Assembly: GCA_963739385.1 (NCBI GenBank)
Contig: CAVUAI010000051.1
Location: 62,001 to 126,000 of the forward strand
Direction of reading: 5' to 3'
DNA: 64,000 nt
Source: VAZQ01 sp963739385
GTDB taxonomy: Bacteria > Pseudomonadota > Alphaproteobacteria > Rhizobiales > Xanthobacteraceae
Each line of letters begins with the position of its first letter. The first letter of the stretch is position 1. A program made the translations under genes and the position numbers. Shown here in pieces: positions 55,216 through 63,973 of this stretch. The notes beneath the pieces are model-generated. The model saw only the letters and a list, made by a program, of their open reading frames with translations, had not been told where the DNA came from and did no database searches.

Positions 55216-56431
55216 ATGGCGCGGACACTCAACCGACTATCCCCGTTGCGCGTGCAGAAGCTGAAACGGGCCGGTCTCCACGCCGACGGCGGCAGCTTGT
55301 ATTTGCGCATCACCGACAGCGGCACGAAGAACTGGGTGTTCCGTTTTGGTGACGGCGGCAAGCTGCGCGACATGGGCCTCGGGCCGCTCCACACGATCAG
55401 CCTACCGCGAGCCCGTGAGCTTGCGCGCGAGTGTCGCGAGCTACGTCTGCAGGGCATCGACCCGATAGCGCACCGGCGGGCTTCCCTGGCCGCCAGGCGG
55501 GCATCCGACGCGAAGGCGATGACCTTCAAGCAGTGTGCCGACTCCTACATCGCCTCGCACGAAGCCGGCTGGCGCAACGCCGTGCACCGGCGGCAGTGGT
55601 CGAACACGTTGGCGCAGTACGCGCACCCGATCTTGGGCGCACTGCCGGTGGCCGCGATCGACACCGCGCTGGTGATGAAGGTGCTCGAGCCGATCTGGAG
55701 CACGAAGACCGTGACCGCCTCCCGCCTGCGCGGCCGCATCGAGTCGGTCTTGGACTGGGCGAAGGCGCGCGGCTATCGGGAGGGCGAGAACCCGGCGCGG
55801 TGGCGCGGGCATATCGACCATCTGTTGCCGCCCAAGACGAAGGTCCGGCAGACCAAGCACTTTGCCGCCCTGCCCTATGCCGAGATGGCCGGCTTCATGG
55901 CTGAGCTACGTCAGGAGCGCGGCATTGGTGCTCCGGCGCTGGAGTTCGCGATCTTGACCGCGGCGCGCGCGGGCGAGGTGCTGGGCCTCACATGGGATGA
56001 GATCGACTTCGCCGCCAAGACATGGACGGTGCCGCCATCGCGGATGAAGAGCGGCCGGGAGCATCGCGTGCCGTTGTCGACGGCGGCGCTGGCGGTGCTC
56101 AACCGGATGCCGCGAGACCAGCGACTTCGTGTTTCCCGGCACGCGCGGGCAGCTCACGCACAAGCCGTTGCAGGCGCTGCTGGCGAAGCTCCGGCCGGGA
56201 TACGTCCCGCACGGCTTCCGCAGCACGTTCCGCGACTGGGCGGCGGAGCGAACGAACTTCCCGCGCGAGGTCGCGGAAATGGCGCTCGCTCACGCGATCC
56301 GGAATGCCGTCGAGGCCGCATATCGGCGCGGCGACCTGTTCGAGAAGCGCCGGAAGCTCATGGAGGCGTGGGCCGAGTTCTGCGCCAAGCCCGCGGCGGG
56401 CGGCAAGGTGGTGGCGATCAGGGGGCGGTGA
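55216..56431 (+). CDS. int: Tyrosine recombinase (P4-type integrase) of the element, one frame break
   Basis: ATG 55216 with 'LSPLRVQKLKRAGLHADGGSLYLRITDSGTKNWVFRFG', the P4-integrase DUF4102-type N-terminus. The catalytic domain begins 'FAALPYAEMAGFMAEL' and holds Arg in 'LTAARAGEVLGLTWDEID' and 'HGFRSTFRDWAAERTN'. The frame breaks near 56113: CCGCGAGACC would read CCGCGCGAGACC, with a CG pair lost, giving 'PRETSDFVFPGTRG' and about 405 residues to TGA at 56429-56431. The catalytic Tyr lies in the C-terminal 'AVEAAYRRGDLF'. It divides host DNA from the element. Confidence 0.85.
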
Positions 56432-56681
56432 TGCGCGGACGCCCCCCGGCAGCAGAAACAAGAAACGCAAGTCGGACGATGAGTCCAGGGACGCAAAAGC
56501 GCGCAAGCGCAAGTACCTCCAGCGCGAGGCCGAGGGTGCCGTACCGCTCCATGAATTTTTGGCAGCGGAAGCGAGGAAAGCGGACGCCGTAGATCCGGCC
56601 GGAGCGCCCTTCCATTATCGGGACACGCAGGTAGAGATAATTGGGAAAAACAACGCTTCGACCGCGTTGCTAAGCGGCTGA
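56431..56681 (+). CDS. Small basic RGRPPGS-type protein (one frame break)
   Basis: ATG 56431 overlaps the integrase stop (TGATG). The frame breaks in a run of six C near 56442; with seven C the product is 83 residues starting MRGRPPGSRNKKRKS, an AT-hook-like basic start. It continues 'KYLQREAEGAVPLHEFLAAEARKADAVDPAGAPFHYRDTQVEIIGK'. Possibly a DNA-binding or packaging accessory protein of the element. Known only by pattern. Confidence 0.55.
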
Positions 56682-56813
56682 AGCGCGGACGCCGCTGAAC
56701 ATTTGTAACTAGATGTCACGTTTTTCCAGTTAACTATCGCGCCGGCGAACTGGCGCCCCTGAATCTGGTGAGATAGCTTGTCGTCCGACTTTGTCGAATA
56801 AGAGACGATAGCT
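56682..56813. promoter_or_regulatory. AT-richer control region before the HTH gene
   Basis: 132 bp with ATTTGTAACTAGATGTCACG and TAACTATCGC segments, clearly richer in A/T than the flanks. It probably carries the promoter of the element's HTH gene at 56814. No precise box is claimed. Confidence 0.35.
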
Positions 56814-57023
56814 ATGAGCACCATTCAACCCGGAGCCACTGGCAAGGCCGCCCTTAGTATCCGGGAAGCGTCGGCAGCGGCGAACGTCGGTCGCGACAAA
56901 CTTTACTCGATGATCAGAAGCGGCCTGCTCGTCGCCCGAAAGGCTGGGCGACGGACCTTAATTCTTCCGGCCGACCTGCAGCACTGCTTGGAATCGCTGC
57001 CGAAGATCGAGCCGACTCCTTGA
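56814..57023 (+). CDS. Small helix-turn-helix / excisionase-like DNA-binding protein
   Basis: 69 residues from ATG 56814. 'LSIREASAAANVGRDKLYSMIRSGLLVARKAGRRTLILPADLQHCLESL' is the winged HTH of the AlpA/excisionase type: DNA-binding helix 'NVGRDKLYSMIRSG' and wing 'KAGRRTLI'. It probably controls excision or early genes. It is followed by a terminator at 57031. Confidence 0.8.
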   Translation: MSTIQPGATGKAALSIREASAAANVGRDKLYSMIRSGLLVARKAGRRTLILPADLQHCLESLPKIEPTP

Positions 57024-57030
57024 TGCAAAA

Positions 57031-57060
57031 CGCCGCCCTGGTTGGCGGCGTCTGCATTTT
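57031..57060. terminator. Rho-independent terminator-like hairpin
   Basis: CGCCGCC (57031-57037), loop CTGGTT, GGCGGCG (57044-57050), then TCTGCATTTT. AAAA precedes the stem, so it can act on either strand. It closes the HTH gene. Confidence 0.65.
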
Positions 57061-57145
57061 CACACTTCAAGGGCTAACAGCAGCTCTGGCGAGCCGCTGA
57101 TGTAGCCCACCAACGAGGGGTTCGCAAGAACCTTGAAGGGGCTAC

Positions 57146-57511
57146 ATGATGCGCCGACGCGCTTCACCGGAAAGCCTGATCCAACGGGCCGTCTTCCAGC
57201 ATTTGCGCCAGCGCGGCGCCCCCAACATTTTCTTCTTCCATGTCGCAAACGGCGGTTACCGCCGGCCGATCGAGGCCTCGATTATGAAGGGTCTCGGCGT
57301 CCGCGCTGGCGTGCCCGACGTGTTCGCGGTCAAGAACGGTCGCGCCTACGCGCTCGAACTCAAAGCGGCAGGCGGCCGGTTGAGCGAGGCGCAAGAGCGG
57401 GCATTGATCGAATTGCGCGCTGCCGGCGCGATGGCGACGCACGCGCACGGCTTGGACCAGGCGCTGCGGATCTTAGAGGGATGGGAAATTTTACGCGGAG
57501 CGGCGTCATGA
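57146..57511 (+). CDS. VRR-NUC domain nuclease
   Basis: 121 residues from ATG 57146 (AAGGGG upstream). 'GVRAGVPDVFAVKNGRAYALELKAAGGRLSEAQERAL' carries the PD-(D/E)xK catalytic residues (PDV... ELK). The N-terminal part is the usual VRR-NUC helix ('LIQRAVFQHLRQRGAPNIFFFHVANGG'). Such small nucleases are common in phages and satellites. It overlaps the next 32-residue gene in ATGA. Confidence 0.88.
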   Translation: MMRRRASPESLIQRAVFQHLRQRGAPNIFFFHVANGGYRRPIEASIMKGLGVRAGVPDVFAVKNGRAYALELKAAGGRLSEAQERALIELRAAGAMATHAHGLDQALRILEGWEILRGAAS

Positions 57512-57606
57512 GCGCCGTCCATGTGTTCACCGAGCTTCGCCGCGACCTGCGGCAAGTGCGCAGCGGCCGCATCATGCCCGCCAGAATGAAAGGTCCGTTT
57601 AAATGA
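57508..57606 (+). CDS. 32-residue coupled microprotein
   Basis: ATG 57508 overlaps the nuclease stop (ATGA), and its own stop overlaps the next ATG at 57603 (ATGA). The basic peptide begins MSAVHVFTELRRDLRQVRSG and ends PARMKGPFK. Both overlaps support translation, if only as a coupling peptide. Function unknown. Confidence 0.45.
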   Translation: MSAVHVFTELRRDLRQVRSGRIMPARMKGPFK

Positions 57607-58248
57607 GAACCGATATCGAAAGACCGAAGAACCTGCCCGCAACGCGCGAGATCGACAACATCGCAAAGGCGGCGAAGGAGGACGCCGGGTTTGAGACCCT
57701 GCTCAAGTTCATAAAGGGCAAATACTTTATTAATAAAGTCGAGGTCGCGCTCGGCACCCGGTACGTTGCCCACACAACGCAATGGACAAAGGCCTGGATT
57801 AAATTCGCTGACGGCGGGGTCGCCGATCGGCGAATGGGCAAGGTCGCCGACGGTTTCGTGCCGCCGCCGCGCGAAAGCCTGGGCGACACCGATGAGTCGC
57901 AATGGGAGCGCGACCGCGACGGCGAGCCGAAGAACCCCTGGAGCCTGCAGTATCTCCTCCCAATGGAGAGCCTGGAGAACGGCGACGTCGTAATCTTCAC
58001 CACCCCGAGTGTCGGTGGCCAGAGAGCCGTCGCCGACCTTTGCCAGGCCTTTACCTGGCACACCAAAAAGGGCTCTCAGGCTCTGCCCATTGTGGAGCTG
58101 GGGAACGGTCGACATGCCGACGAAGAAATTCGGGTCGGTGCCGCGGCCGAAGTTTGAAATTGTCGGCTGGAATGAAGTGGCCGCCGACAACGTCGAGGTG
58201 ATCTCACCCAGCGTTGCCGACGACCTGGACGACGAAATTCCATTCTGA
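57603..58248 (+). CDS. Element-encoded protein of unknown function (one frame break)
   Basis: ATG 57603. 'FETLLKFIKGKYFINKVEVALGTRYVAHTTQWTKAWIKFADG' and 'SLQYLLPMESLENGDVVIFTTPSVGGQRAVADLCQAFTWHT' are followed by 'ALPIVELG'. A break near 58098 then changes frame to give 'KKFGSVPRPKFEIVGWNEV' and an acidic end (DDLDDEIPF). Removing one A from GGGGAACGG or adding two bases would restore it (about 214-215 residues). The acidic tail and position before the primase gene fit a single-strand-DNA-associated phage protein, by pattern only. Confidence 0.6.
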
Positions 58249-58309
58249 GGTTGCGCATTGTGGGCCGCCGTTGAAGGGCGGCGGCCCGCTCTCATTTGAG
58301 AAGCGGCGA

Positions 58310-60211
58310 ATGTCTATTCCCATTGTGCCAGACTTGCAACAAGTCGCCCGCGCCCTCGGCGGGGAAGTGAGCGGTGGCCAGGTGCGGGCGCCCGGTCCAG
58401 GGCACAGCCCCAAGGACCGCAGCCTGTCGGTGAAGCTGGACGCCGGCGCGCCGGACGGGCTCGTTGTCAACTCCTTCGCGGGAGACGACCCGGTCGAATG
58501 CAAGGACCATGTTCGCAAACGCATGGGACTTCCGGCATGGAACCCGAACGGCCATAAGCGCGCGTCAGACGACGCTATTGCGCGGGCACTGCGGGCGGCG
58601 GTAACAGCACCACAAAGCGAAAAACCGCGCGGCCACATCATCGCGACCTACGACTACACCGATGCCGAGGGCGCGCTGCTTTATCAAGTCGTCAGGTTGG
58701 AGCCGAAGGACTTCCGACAGCGTCAGCCAAACGGCAAAGAGGTGGACTTGGAGCGTCGGCGAGCGGCGCGTTCTCTACCGCCTCCCCGAGCTATTAAAAT
58801 ATCCCGACGCCACCGCCTTCATCTGCGAGGGTGAGAAAGACGCCGATCGCGTCGCATCGCTTGGGCATTGCGCCACGACAGTTGCGGGCGGCAAGTGGAC
58901 CGACGACTGCGTCACGGCACTCGCCGGGCGCGACTGCATCATCCTCGAAGACAACGACGAGGCGGGCCGCAAGAAGGCCCGCGAAGCCGCGATCGCGCTA
59001 TATGCCATCGCGAAGACGATCCGCACCGTGCGGTTGCCCGGCTTACCGGAGAAGGGTGACGTTAGCGACTGGCTCGACGCGGATCCGCGTAACGCCGAGA
59101 AGTTGGCTGAGGTGTGCTTCGCCGCGCCGCTGTGGTCGCCGGATTTAGCGGCGCCGATAGCGGCCGCCACGGGCACCGGCCTGCACTTCGCCCGCATGAA
59201 CGAAGTCGAGGCCAAGCATGTCGAATGGTTGTGGCTCAACCGCCTCGCACGCGGCAAGCTCACGCTCCTCGCCGGCGATCCCGGGATCGGCAAGTCTCAA
59301 ATTTCCATCGATATTGCCGCTCGCGCTTCGAAGGGCGCGACATGGCCCGATGGCGGCCATGCTCCGCTCGGCAGTGTCGTGATTCTCAGCGCAGAGGACT
59401 CCGCTAACGACACTCTCCGACCACCCTTGAAGCGGCCGGCGCCGATCTCAAACGCATTCACGTGCTCACAGCGACTCTCATTGAGGGTAAACCGGTGACG
59501 TTCAGTCTCCAGGCGCATCTCGAAATGCTTGGCGCAAAGCTCACCGAGCTTGGTGACGCTGCACTCGTCGGGATCGACCCGATCACCTCTTACATGGGCA
59601 AGATCGATGGGCACCAAACCGTCGACGTGCGCACCGTCCTCGAACCGCTCGCCGCCTTCGCAGAACGACACGATATCGCCGTGCTGGCCATCTCACATCC
59701 GCCGAAGGCCACACAAAGCAAGGCTCTCCATGCCGTCACCGGCAGCCTCGCCTTCGTCGCCGCCGCGCGGCTGGTATTCATCGCCACAAAGGAACCGCAG
59801 ACAGAGCGGCGGCTATTTCTGCCGGTCAAGAACAACCTCGGCCCATTGGCCGCCGGCCTCGGCTTTAGTTTGGGCCAATGCTTCGTCGGAAACGAGATTC
59901 TCACCTCTCACGTCGTCTGGGACAGCGCGCCCGTCACCACCACGGCCGACGAAGCCGTCGCGGCCTCGAACAATGAGGGACCTACTATCATGAAGGAAGC
60001 AACAGACTTTTTACGCGAGGAGCTGGCCGGTGGCCCGCACTCGGCCAAGGACATCAAAAGGGCCGCAGCCGACGCCGGCTTAGCTTGGCGCACGGTTGAA
60101 CGCGCCAAGGCGGACCTGGGTGTGAAATCAGCAAAGGGAGGCCTCAATGAAGGCTGGTTATGGGAATTGCCGAAGACCGCCAACGAAGGCCCCGAAGGCC
60201 GCCACTCTTAA
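58310..60211 (+). CDS. Toprim-AAA primase/helicase of the element (two frame breaks)
   Basis: ATG 58310; about 633 residues if two breaks are repaired. The first, near 58750, has an extra T in GGACTTGGAGC. The second, near 59426, has one C lost from CACCC. Domain order: N-terminal zinc/primase-like part; toprim with 'FICEGEKDADRVASLG' (Glu) and 'CIILEDNDEAGRKKA' (acidic pair) at about 160-220; RepA/DnaB-like ATPase with Walker A 'GDPGIGKSQ' and Walker B 'ALVGIDPITSY'. It ends in a winged region ('FLREELAGGPHSAKDIKRAA'). It resembles the P4 alpha-type replication proteins. Confidence 0.85.
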
Positions 60212-60329
60212 GAATTTGACGCTCTTCGAAGACCGCCAAGCTTTCTTCGAAGATAGCCTTATATCTTCGAAGACCGCCATTATGGAGAGTGTGGCGGTCT
60301 TCGTGGCGGTCTTCGGTTGGCGGTCTTCC
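60171..60329. repeat. Array of CGAAGACCGCCA 12-mers in both orientations (origin candidate)
   Basis: Forward copies at 60171, 60193 (one mismatch), 60227, 60248 (partial) and 60268. Inverted copies (TGGCGGTCTTCG) at 60292, 60304 and 60318 (last base differs). The array begins inside the primase/helicase coding end and runs into the following intergenic region. Direct and inverted 12-mers next to an origin-binding primase gene recall phage-satellite iterons. Alternatively they could be recombination sites for the short recombinase at 60519. Confidence 0.75.
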
Positions 60330-60349
60330 CCCGGCCGGCTGAGCCTGTC

Positions 60350-60466
60350 ATGAAATGGCCTGACCATCCAAACCTGCGTAAGCGGCCGCGCGCTCCGTCC
60401 AAGGGCCGCGGGCCGGTTCAGCGGGCAATCAAGCGCGCCTTCGCCACGAGCGGTCGAATTGCCTGA
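60350..60466 (+). CDS. Possible 38-residue basic protein
   Basis: ATG 60350, stop 60464-60466: starts MKWPDHPNLRKRPRAPSKG and ends 'AIKRAFATSGRIA', strongly basic. It may be the N-terminus of a longer, broken phage regulator, since an overlapping frame continues past it. Very low support beyond composition. Confidence 0.3.
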   Translation: MKWPDHPNLRKRPRAPSKGRGPVQRAIKRAFATSGRIA

Positions 60467-60518
60467 TGTCATCCTCCGCAGTGGGCGAATAGGTCTGTTT
60501 TCCAGGACTTCGCCATTG

Positions 60519-61112
60519 TCAGCCCCTCCAAAAGCTCTTGAAGCGATCGGGCGCCAGCTCGGTATAGCGCACCGTGTGCTGAATGTTCTTGTGGCCGAGC
60601 CAGGCCTGCAGCGCCCGCGTGTCGTGGCCGGCATTGGCCAACGCATAGCCGCAGCCATGGCGCAGCATGTGCGGATGGACCGGAAACGGCATCTTGGCGC
60701 GAGTGCCGATCCGGCCAAACAGCGCATGGAAAGCCTTTGGCGTCATCGGCCCATCCCGTTCGGTCATGAAGACGTGCGACGATGGCCCCTGCTCGCGCTG
60801 TAGGCGCCGCAGAGCGCGTATCTCGTCACCTTGCATCGGATGGACACTCGGCGACCCGTTCTTGGCCCTGCGGACATGCAGTCGACCCGTCGACAGCTCG
60901 ACCTGAGACCATTGGAGGTCGCACAGCTCGGAAGCCCGGAGACCGTGGCGGTAGCCGATCAGGATCATGGTTGCGTCCCGATGGCTCCAGCGGCTGCCCT
61001 TCCTGGCGGCGGCCATCAGCCGCTCGACTTCGCGCCCGGTTAGATACTCGCGAGTTCGAACTAGGGAATTTACAGTTGTTGGTGCCGACCGCGCGCCCGT
61101 CCGTTTTTCCAC
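60519..61112 (-). CDS. Short tyrosine recombinase (FimB/FimE-like)
   Basis: 197 residues from GTG 61112. Catalytic residues: Arg in 'YRHGLRASELCDLQW', Lys in 'VRRAKNGSPSVHP', 'HPHMLRHGCGYALA' (HxxR), His in 'WLGHKNIQHT' and Tyr in 'VRYTEL'. It lacks the N-terminal core-binding domain, like DNA invertases. It lies on the opposite strand to the rest of the element and next to the inverted 12-mer array. Confidence 0.9.
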   Translation of the reverse strand: MEKRTGARSAPTTVNSLVRTREYLTGREVERLMAAARKGSRWSHRDATMILIGYRHGLRASELCDLQWSQVELSTGRLHVRRAKNGSPSVHPMQGDEIRALRRLQREQGPSSHVFMTERDGPMTPKAFHALFGRIGTRAKMPFPVHPHMLRHGCGYALANAGHDTRALQAWLGHKNIQHTVRYTELAPDRFKSFWRG

Positions 61113-61189
61113 GATATTTCCCCTGCGCCAAAGGACGACTAACGAACTATCAATTATTTCTTCCTCAGTGTCAAACGGCTAAACGCGAC

Positions 61190-61483
61190 TCAGCGCCAGC
61201 GCGCTACGGCGTCCGGCAGCCGCCACAGCCATTCGCGGCCGATGCGCCTAGTCCGCACAGCGCCAATCGACCGCGCAGCTCGGATCATCGATTCCCGTTG
61301 CCAGCGTGAGGGCGCGCGCTTTTCCATTAGCGTCTGTCTCGCCCAACACCAGCCAGCAAGCTCTGAGGTGGACACTTCCGGCGCGCCGCTAGCCCAAAAG
61401 GCCCGCCGGCTCTGACGCTGCAGCCGACCCAGGCGCACAGGTATGACCTCTCCGAAACTTACAATAAGACCATTTCCGCCCAT
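61190..61483 (-). CDS. Phage-type HTH/regulator-like small protein
   Basis: 97 residues from ATG 61483 (GAGAGA upstream). 'RRAFWASGAPEVSTSELAGWCWARQTLMEKRAPSRWQRESMIRAARSIGAVRTRRIGREWLWRL' shows a winged-helix-like core with many Trp and Arg, similar in pattern to small prophage regulators. The 34 bp between this start and the Bug-receptor stop at 61518 may hold the element's right end. Function unknown. Confidence 0.55.
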   Translation of the reverse strand: MGGNGLIVSFGEVIPVRLGRLQRQSRRAFWASGAPEVSTSELAGWCWARQTLMEKRAPSRWQRESMIRAARSIGAVRTRRIGREWLWRLPDAVARWR

Positions 61484-61517
61484 TGATTGTCTCTCGCGCC
61501 GCACTCGCGCCTCGCGT

Positions 61518-62510
61518 CTACTGCTTCGGCGGCGCGAGCTTCTGTCCCGTCAGCTCCGCCAGCACGCCCTGCCGCGCGATCTCGTCGCGCATGAACTTGT
61601 CGAACTTCTCGGGCGTGTTATCGGCGGCCGGCGGCGGTGCCATGCCGAGCTCCGCCATCGGTTTCTTGAACGTGTCGGTTTGCAGCACCTCGTTGAGGTG
61701 CTTGTTGAGATAGGCGACGATCGGCTTCGGCGTCCTGGCCGGCGCCCCAAGCCCGACGAAACCGCGCGTATCGATCTTGAAGCCCAGCTCAGGCAAGGTC
61801 GGAACGTCCGGCCAGGCCTCCATGCGCTTGGGGCCCGCGATCGCGAGTGCACGGAGCTTGCCGGTGTCCACCAGCGCCTTGCCCTGCGAGAAGAACGTGA
61901 AGGTGCCCTGGATTGCGCTGGTGGCAACGGCGGTCGCCGCCTCGCCGGAACCGCGGTAAGGCACCGCCTGGATCTTGATCCCCGCGGCGGCATTGAATTG
62001 CATCAGCGTCGTGTTCGGAGATGACGCCGGGCCGGAGGTGCCGAAGCTGTACTTGTCCGGATGGGCCTTGGCATCCGCGATCAGCTCGGCAACCGTCTTG
62101 ATCGGCAGCTTGGCGTCGATGGCCAGGATCAGCGGCGGCCCATCGATGATCCAGCCGATCATCGCGAAGTCATCCACCGGATGGTAGGGCAGCGGCATGT
62201 AATGGATGTTCTGCGCATCGCCGAGAGAATTGGCATGCAGCGTGTAGCCGTCCGGCGTGGCGCGCGCGACATAGGCTGCGCCGATCGTGCCGGAACCGCC
62301 CGTGCGGTTTTCGATGACGACCGGCTGACCAATCTTGTCCTGTAGCAGGGAAGCGGCGAGGCGCGTCGGCACGTCGGTCAGGCCGCCCGCCGGAAACGGC
62401 ACCACCACGGTGATGGTGCGGCTCGGATAGTTCTCCGCTTGGGCCCAGGCGGTGACGCTCGCGACAAGAGATATCCCAATCCAACTCAACCATCGCAGCG
62501 CAACTCTCAT
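61518..62510 (-). CDS. Bug-family tripartite tricarboxylate transporter receptor
   Basis: 330 residues. Leader 'WLSWIGISLVASVTAWAQA'. 'YPSRTITVVVPFPAGGLTDVPTRL' and 'VVIENRTGGSGTIGAAYVARATPDGYTL' are Bug signatures; the ligand loop is 'VPYRGSGEAATAVATSAIQGTFTF'. It is divergent from the triple RidA gene and, with the element's end just beyond its 3' end, marks the host side of the integration region. Fifth Bug gene of the window. Confidence 0.92.
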   Translation of the reverse strand: MRVALRWLSWIGISLVASVTAWAQAENYPSRTITVVVPFPAGGLTDVPTRLAASLLQDKIGQPVVIENRTGGSGTIGAAYVARATPDGYTLHANSLGDAQNIHYMPLPYHPVDDFAMIGWIIDGPPLILAIDAKLPIKTVAELIADAKAHPDKYSFGTSGPASSPNTTLMQFNAAAGIKIQAVPYRGSGEAATAVATSAIQGTFTFFSQGKALVDTGKLRALAIAGPKRMEAWPDVPTLPELGFKIDTRGFVGLGAPARTPKPIVAYLNKHLNEVLQTDTFKKPMAELGMAPPPAADNTPEKFDKFMRDEIARQGVLAELTGQKLAPPKQ

Positions 62511-62671
62511 CAGCCGCTCCAGGTGAATTTAGACCTGTGATTGACCGTGCACGAGGCATGCCAGAGGCTGCGATAGTGTGTCGAACGCATGCCAGAGTCA
62601 AAAATCCGGCGTATCTTCCCCTTGCGCGGCTGCAAATGCGATGCTGCTGACGACTGAAGGGACGGTGTTGA

Positions 62672-63973
62672 ATGACTAACAAGAATGCAGAGCCGCTGCT
62701 TCCCGTCGAGCTCGGAGCGGGCCAGGTCAAATTCGCGCAGGGCATCAAGGCCGGTCGCTGGGTGTTTGCCACTGGCGTCATGGCGCAGGATTTCAAGAAC
62801 GGCATCGCACCGGACGTGCTGTCGGAGCGCGCACCACACGCCGGCCTGCCCAAGCGCGAAAAGGAGGCCCTTCGCATCTGGGAGAACATCGACGCGGTGT
62901 TGCGCGCGGCCGGCACCGACCGCACCAACCTCGTACGCACCGACCAATACTACGCGACGGTCAAGGCCGTGCCGGCCTATCAGCAGGTGCGGCGCGAATT
63001 CCTGGCGGGCCGAGTCGCGCCATCGACCTCGGTCACGCAGCAAGGCTTGCTGCTGCCGGGCGCCGACATGAACATCCAGGCGCTCGGCATCGTGCCGGCG
63101 CCCGGATTCGAAGTCACCCATCTCAAGAACCAGCATCTCGCCGGCCGGCCGACCGCGGGCTTTTCGCCGGCGCTGACCGTTGGCGACTTCATCTTCGTTC
63201 CCGGCGTCACAGCGAGCGCGAAAGGCGACGAGCCGCATCGCAACGGCGTTGCCGCGGCGGCATTGCTGGCCGAAGGCCAGCAATGGGCCGGCCAGCCGAT
63301 CAAGCTGGAGACCGAGTTCATCATCAAGCAGCGGCTCGTACCGTCGCTCGCGCTGGCCGGCGCCACCATCGACGACATCATCCATGCCCAGGTTTATCTG
63401 ACCGACCGGGAGGACTATTCGGCCTTCAACGAAACCTGGTCCCGGTACTTCGCGAAAACGCGGCCGACGCTGTCGATCATCCCCTGCATCGAGCACGGGC
63501 TAGCGTCCTACGACGGCACGATCGAGATCAACGTGCTCGCGGCGAAGCCCGGCAGCGCCGCGCAGAAGCGCCACGTCGACGCCGGCGTTCCGACTGCATT
63601 TCGTCACCAGCCGCAAGCGGTGAAGGCCCGCGACCTCTTGTTCATGTCGGCGCAGATGGCGATCGACGGCGACGGCCTGATTGCTGCGGTGGACGATGCG
63701 CGGCAACCCCGGTTCGGCTCGCGGGCGCAAATCCAGGCCGAACACATCATCGACAGCATCGAGAAGCTTTGCCAAGCCGCCGGCACGTCGCTGCATAACA
63801 TCGTTCGCGTGCTGCAATTCCACACCGACCTCGACGAATTCTATCCGGTCTACCAGGTCTGGGAGCGCCGCCTCGGCGGCCGGCCGCTGCCGTTCTCTGC
63901 GGTGGAGGTGCCCGCCCCCCTGCCGGTTCCGGGCGCGACCGTGATGATCGAAGTCTGGGCCTACGCGCCATAA
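62672..63973 (+). CDS. Protein with three tandem RidA/YjgF domains
   Basis: 433 residues from ATG 62672. Three RidA-like stretches of about 140 residues can be seen: 'GIKAGRWVFATGVMAQDF...LRAAGTDRTNLVRTDQYYATV', 'ALTVGDFIFVPGVTAS...LALAGATIDDIIHAQVYLTDREDYSAFNETWSRYF' and 'VKARDLLFMSAQMAIDGDG...LCQAAGTSLHNIVRVLQFHTDLDEFYPVYQVW'. RidA proteins usually act as single-domain trimers, so the fusion probably folds as a pseudo-trimer. Likely acts on imines or in the pathway fed by the adjacent Bug receptor. Start-to-start gap 161 bp. Confidence 0.88.
   Translation: MTNKNAEPLLPVELGAGQVKFAQGIKAGRWVFATGVMAQDFKNGIAPDVLSERAPHAGLPKREKEALRIWENIDAVLRAAGTDRTNLVRTDQYYATVKAVPAYQQVRREFLAGRVAPSTSVTQQGLLLPGADMNIQALGIVPAPGFEVTHLKNQHLAGRPTAGFSPALTVGDFIFVPGVTASAKGDEPHRNGVAAAALLAEGQQWAGQPIKLETEFIIKQRLVPSLALAGATIDDIIHAQVYLTDREDYSAFNETWSRYFAKTRPTLSIIPCIEHGLASYDGTIEINVLAAKPGSAAQKRHVDAGVPTAFRHQPQAVKARDLLFMSAQMAIDGDGLIAAVDDARQPRFGSRAQIQAEHIIDSIEKLCQAAGTSLHNIVRVLQFHTDLDEFYPVYQVWERRLGGRPLPFSAVEVPAPLPVPGATVMIEVWAYAP

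Noticed and set aside
55037..61517. Clear attachment-site direct repeats at the ends of the element
   Set aside because: Visual comparison of 55037-55215 with 60350-61517 found no convincing shared core and no tRNA gene, so boundaries are left approximate.
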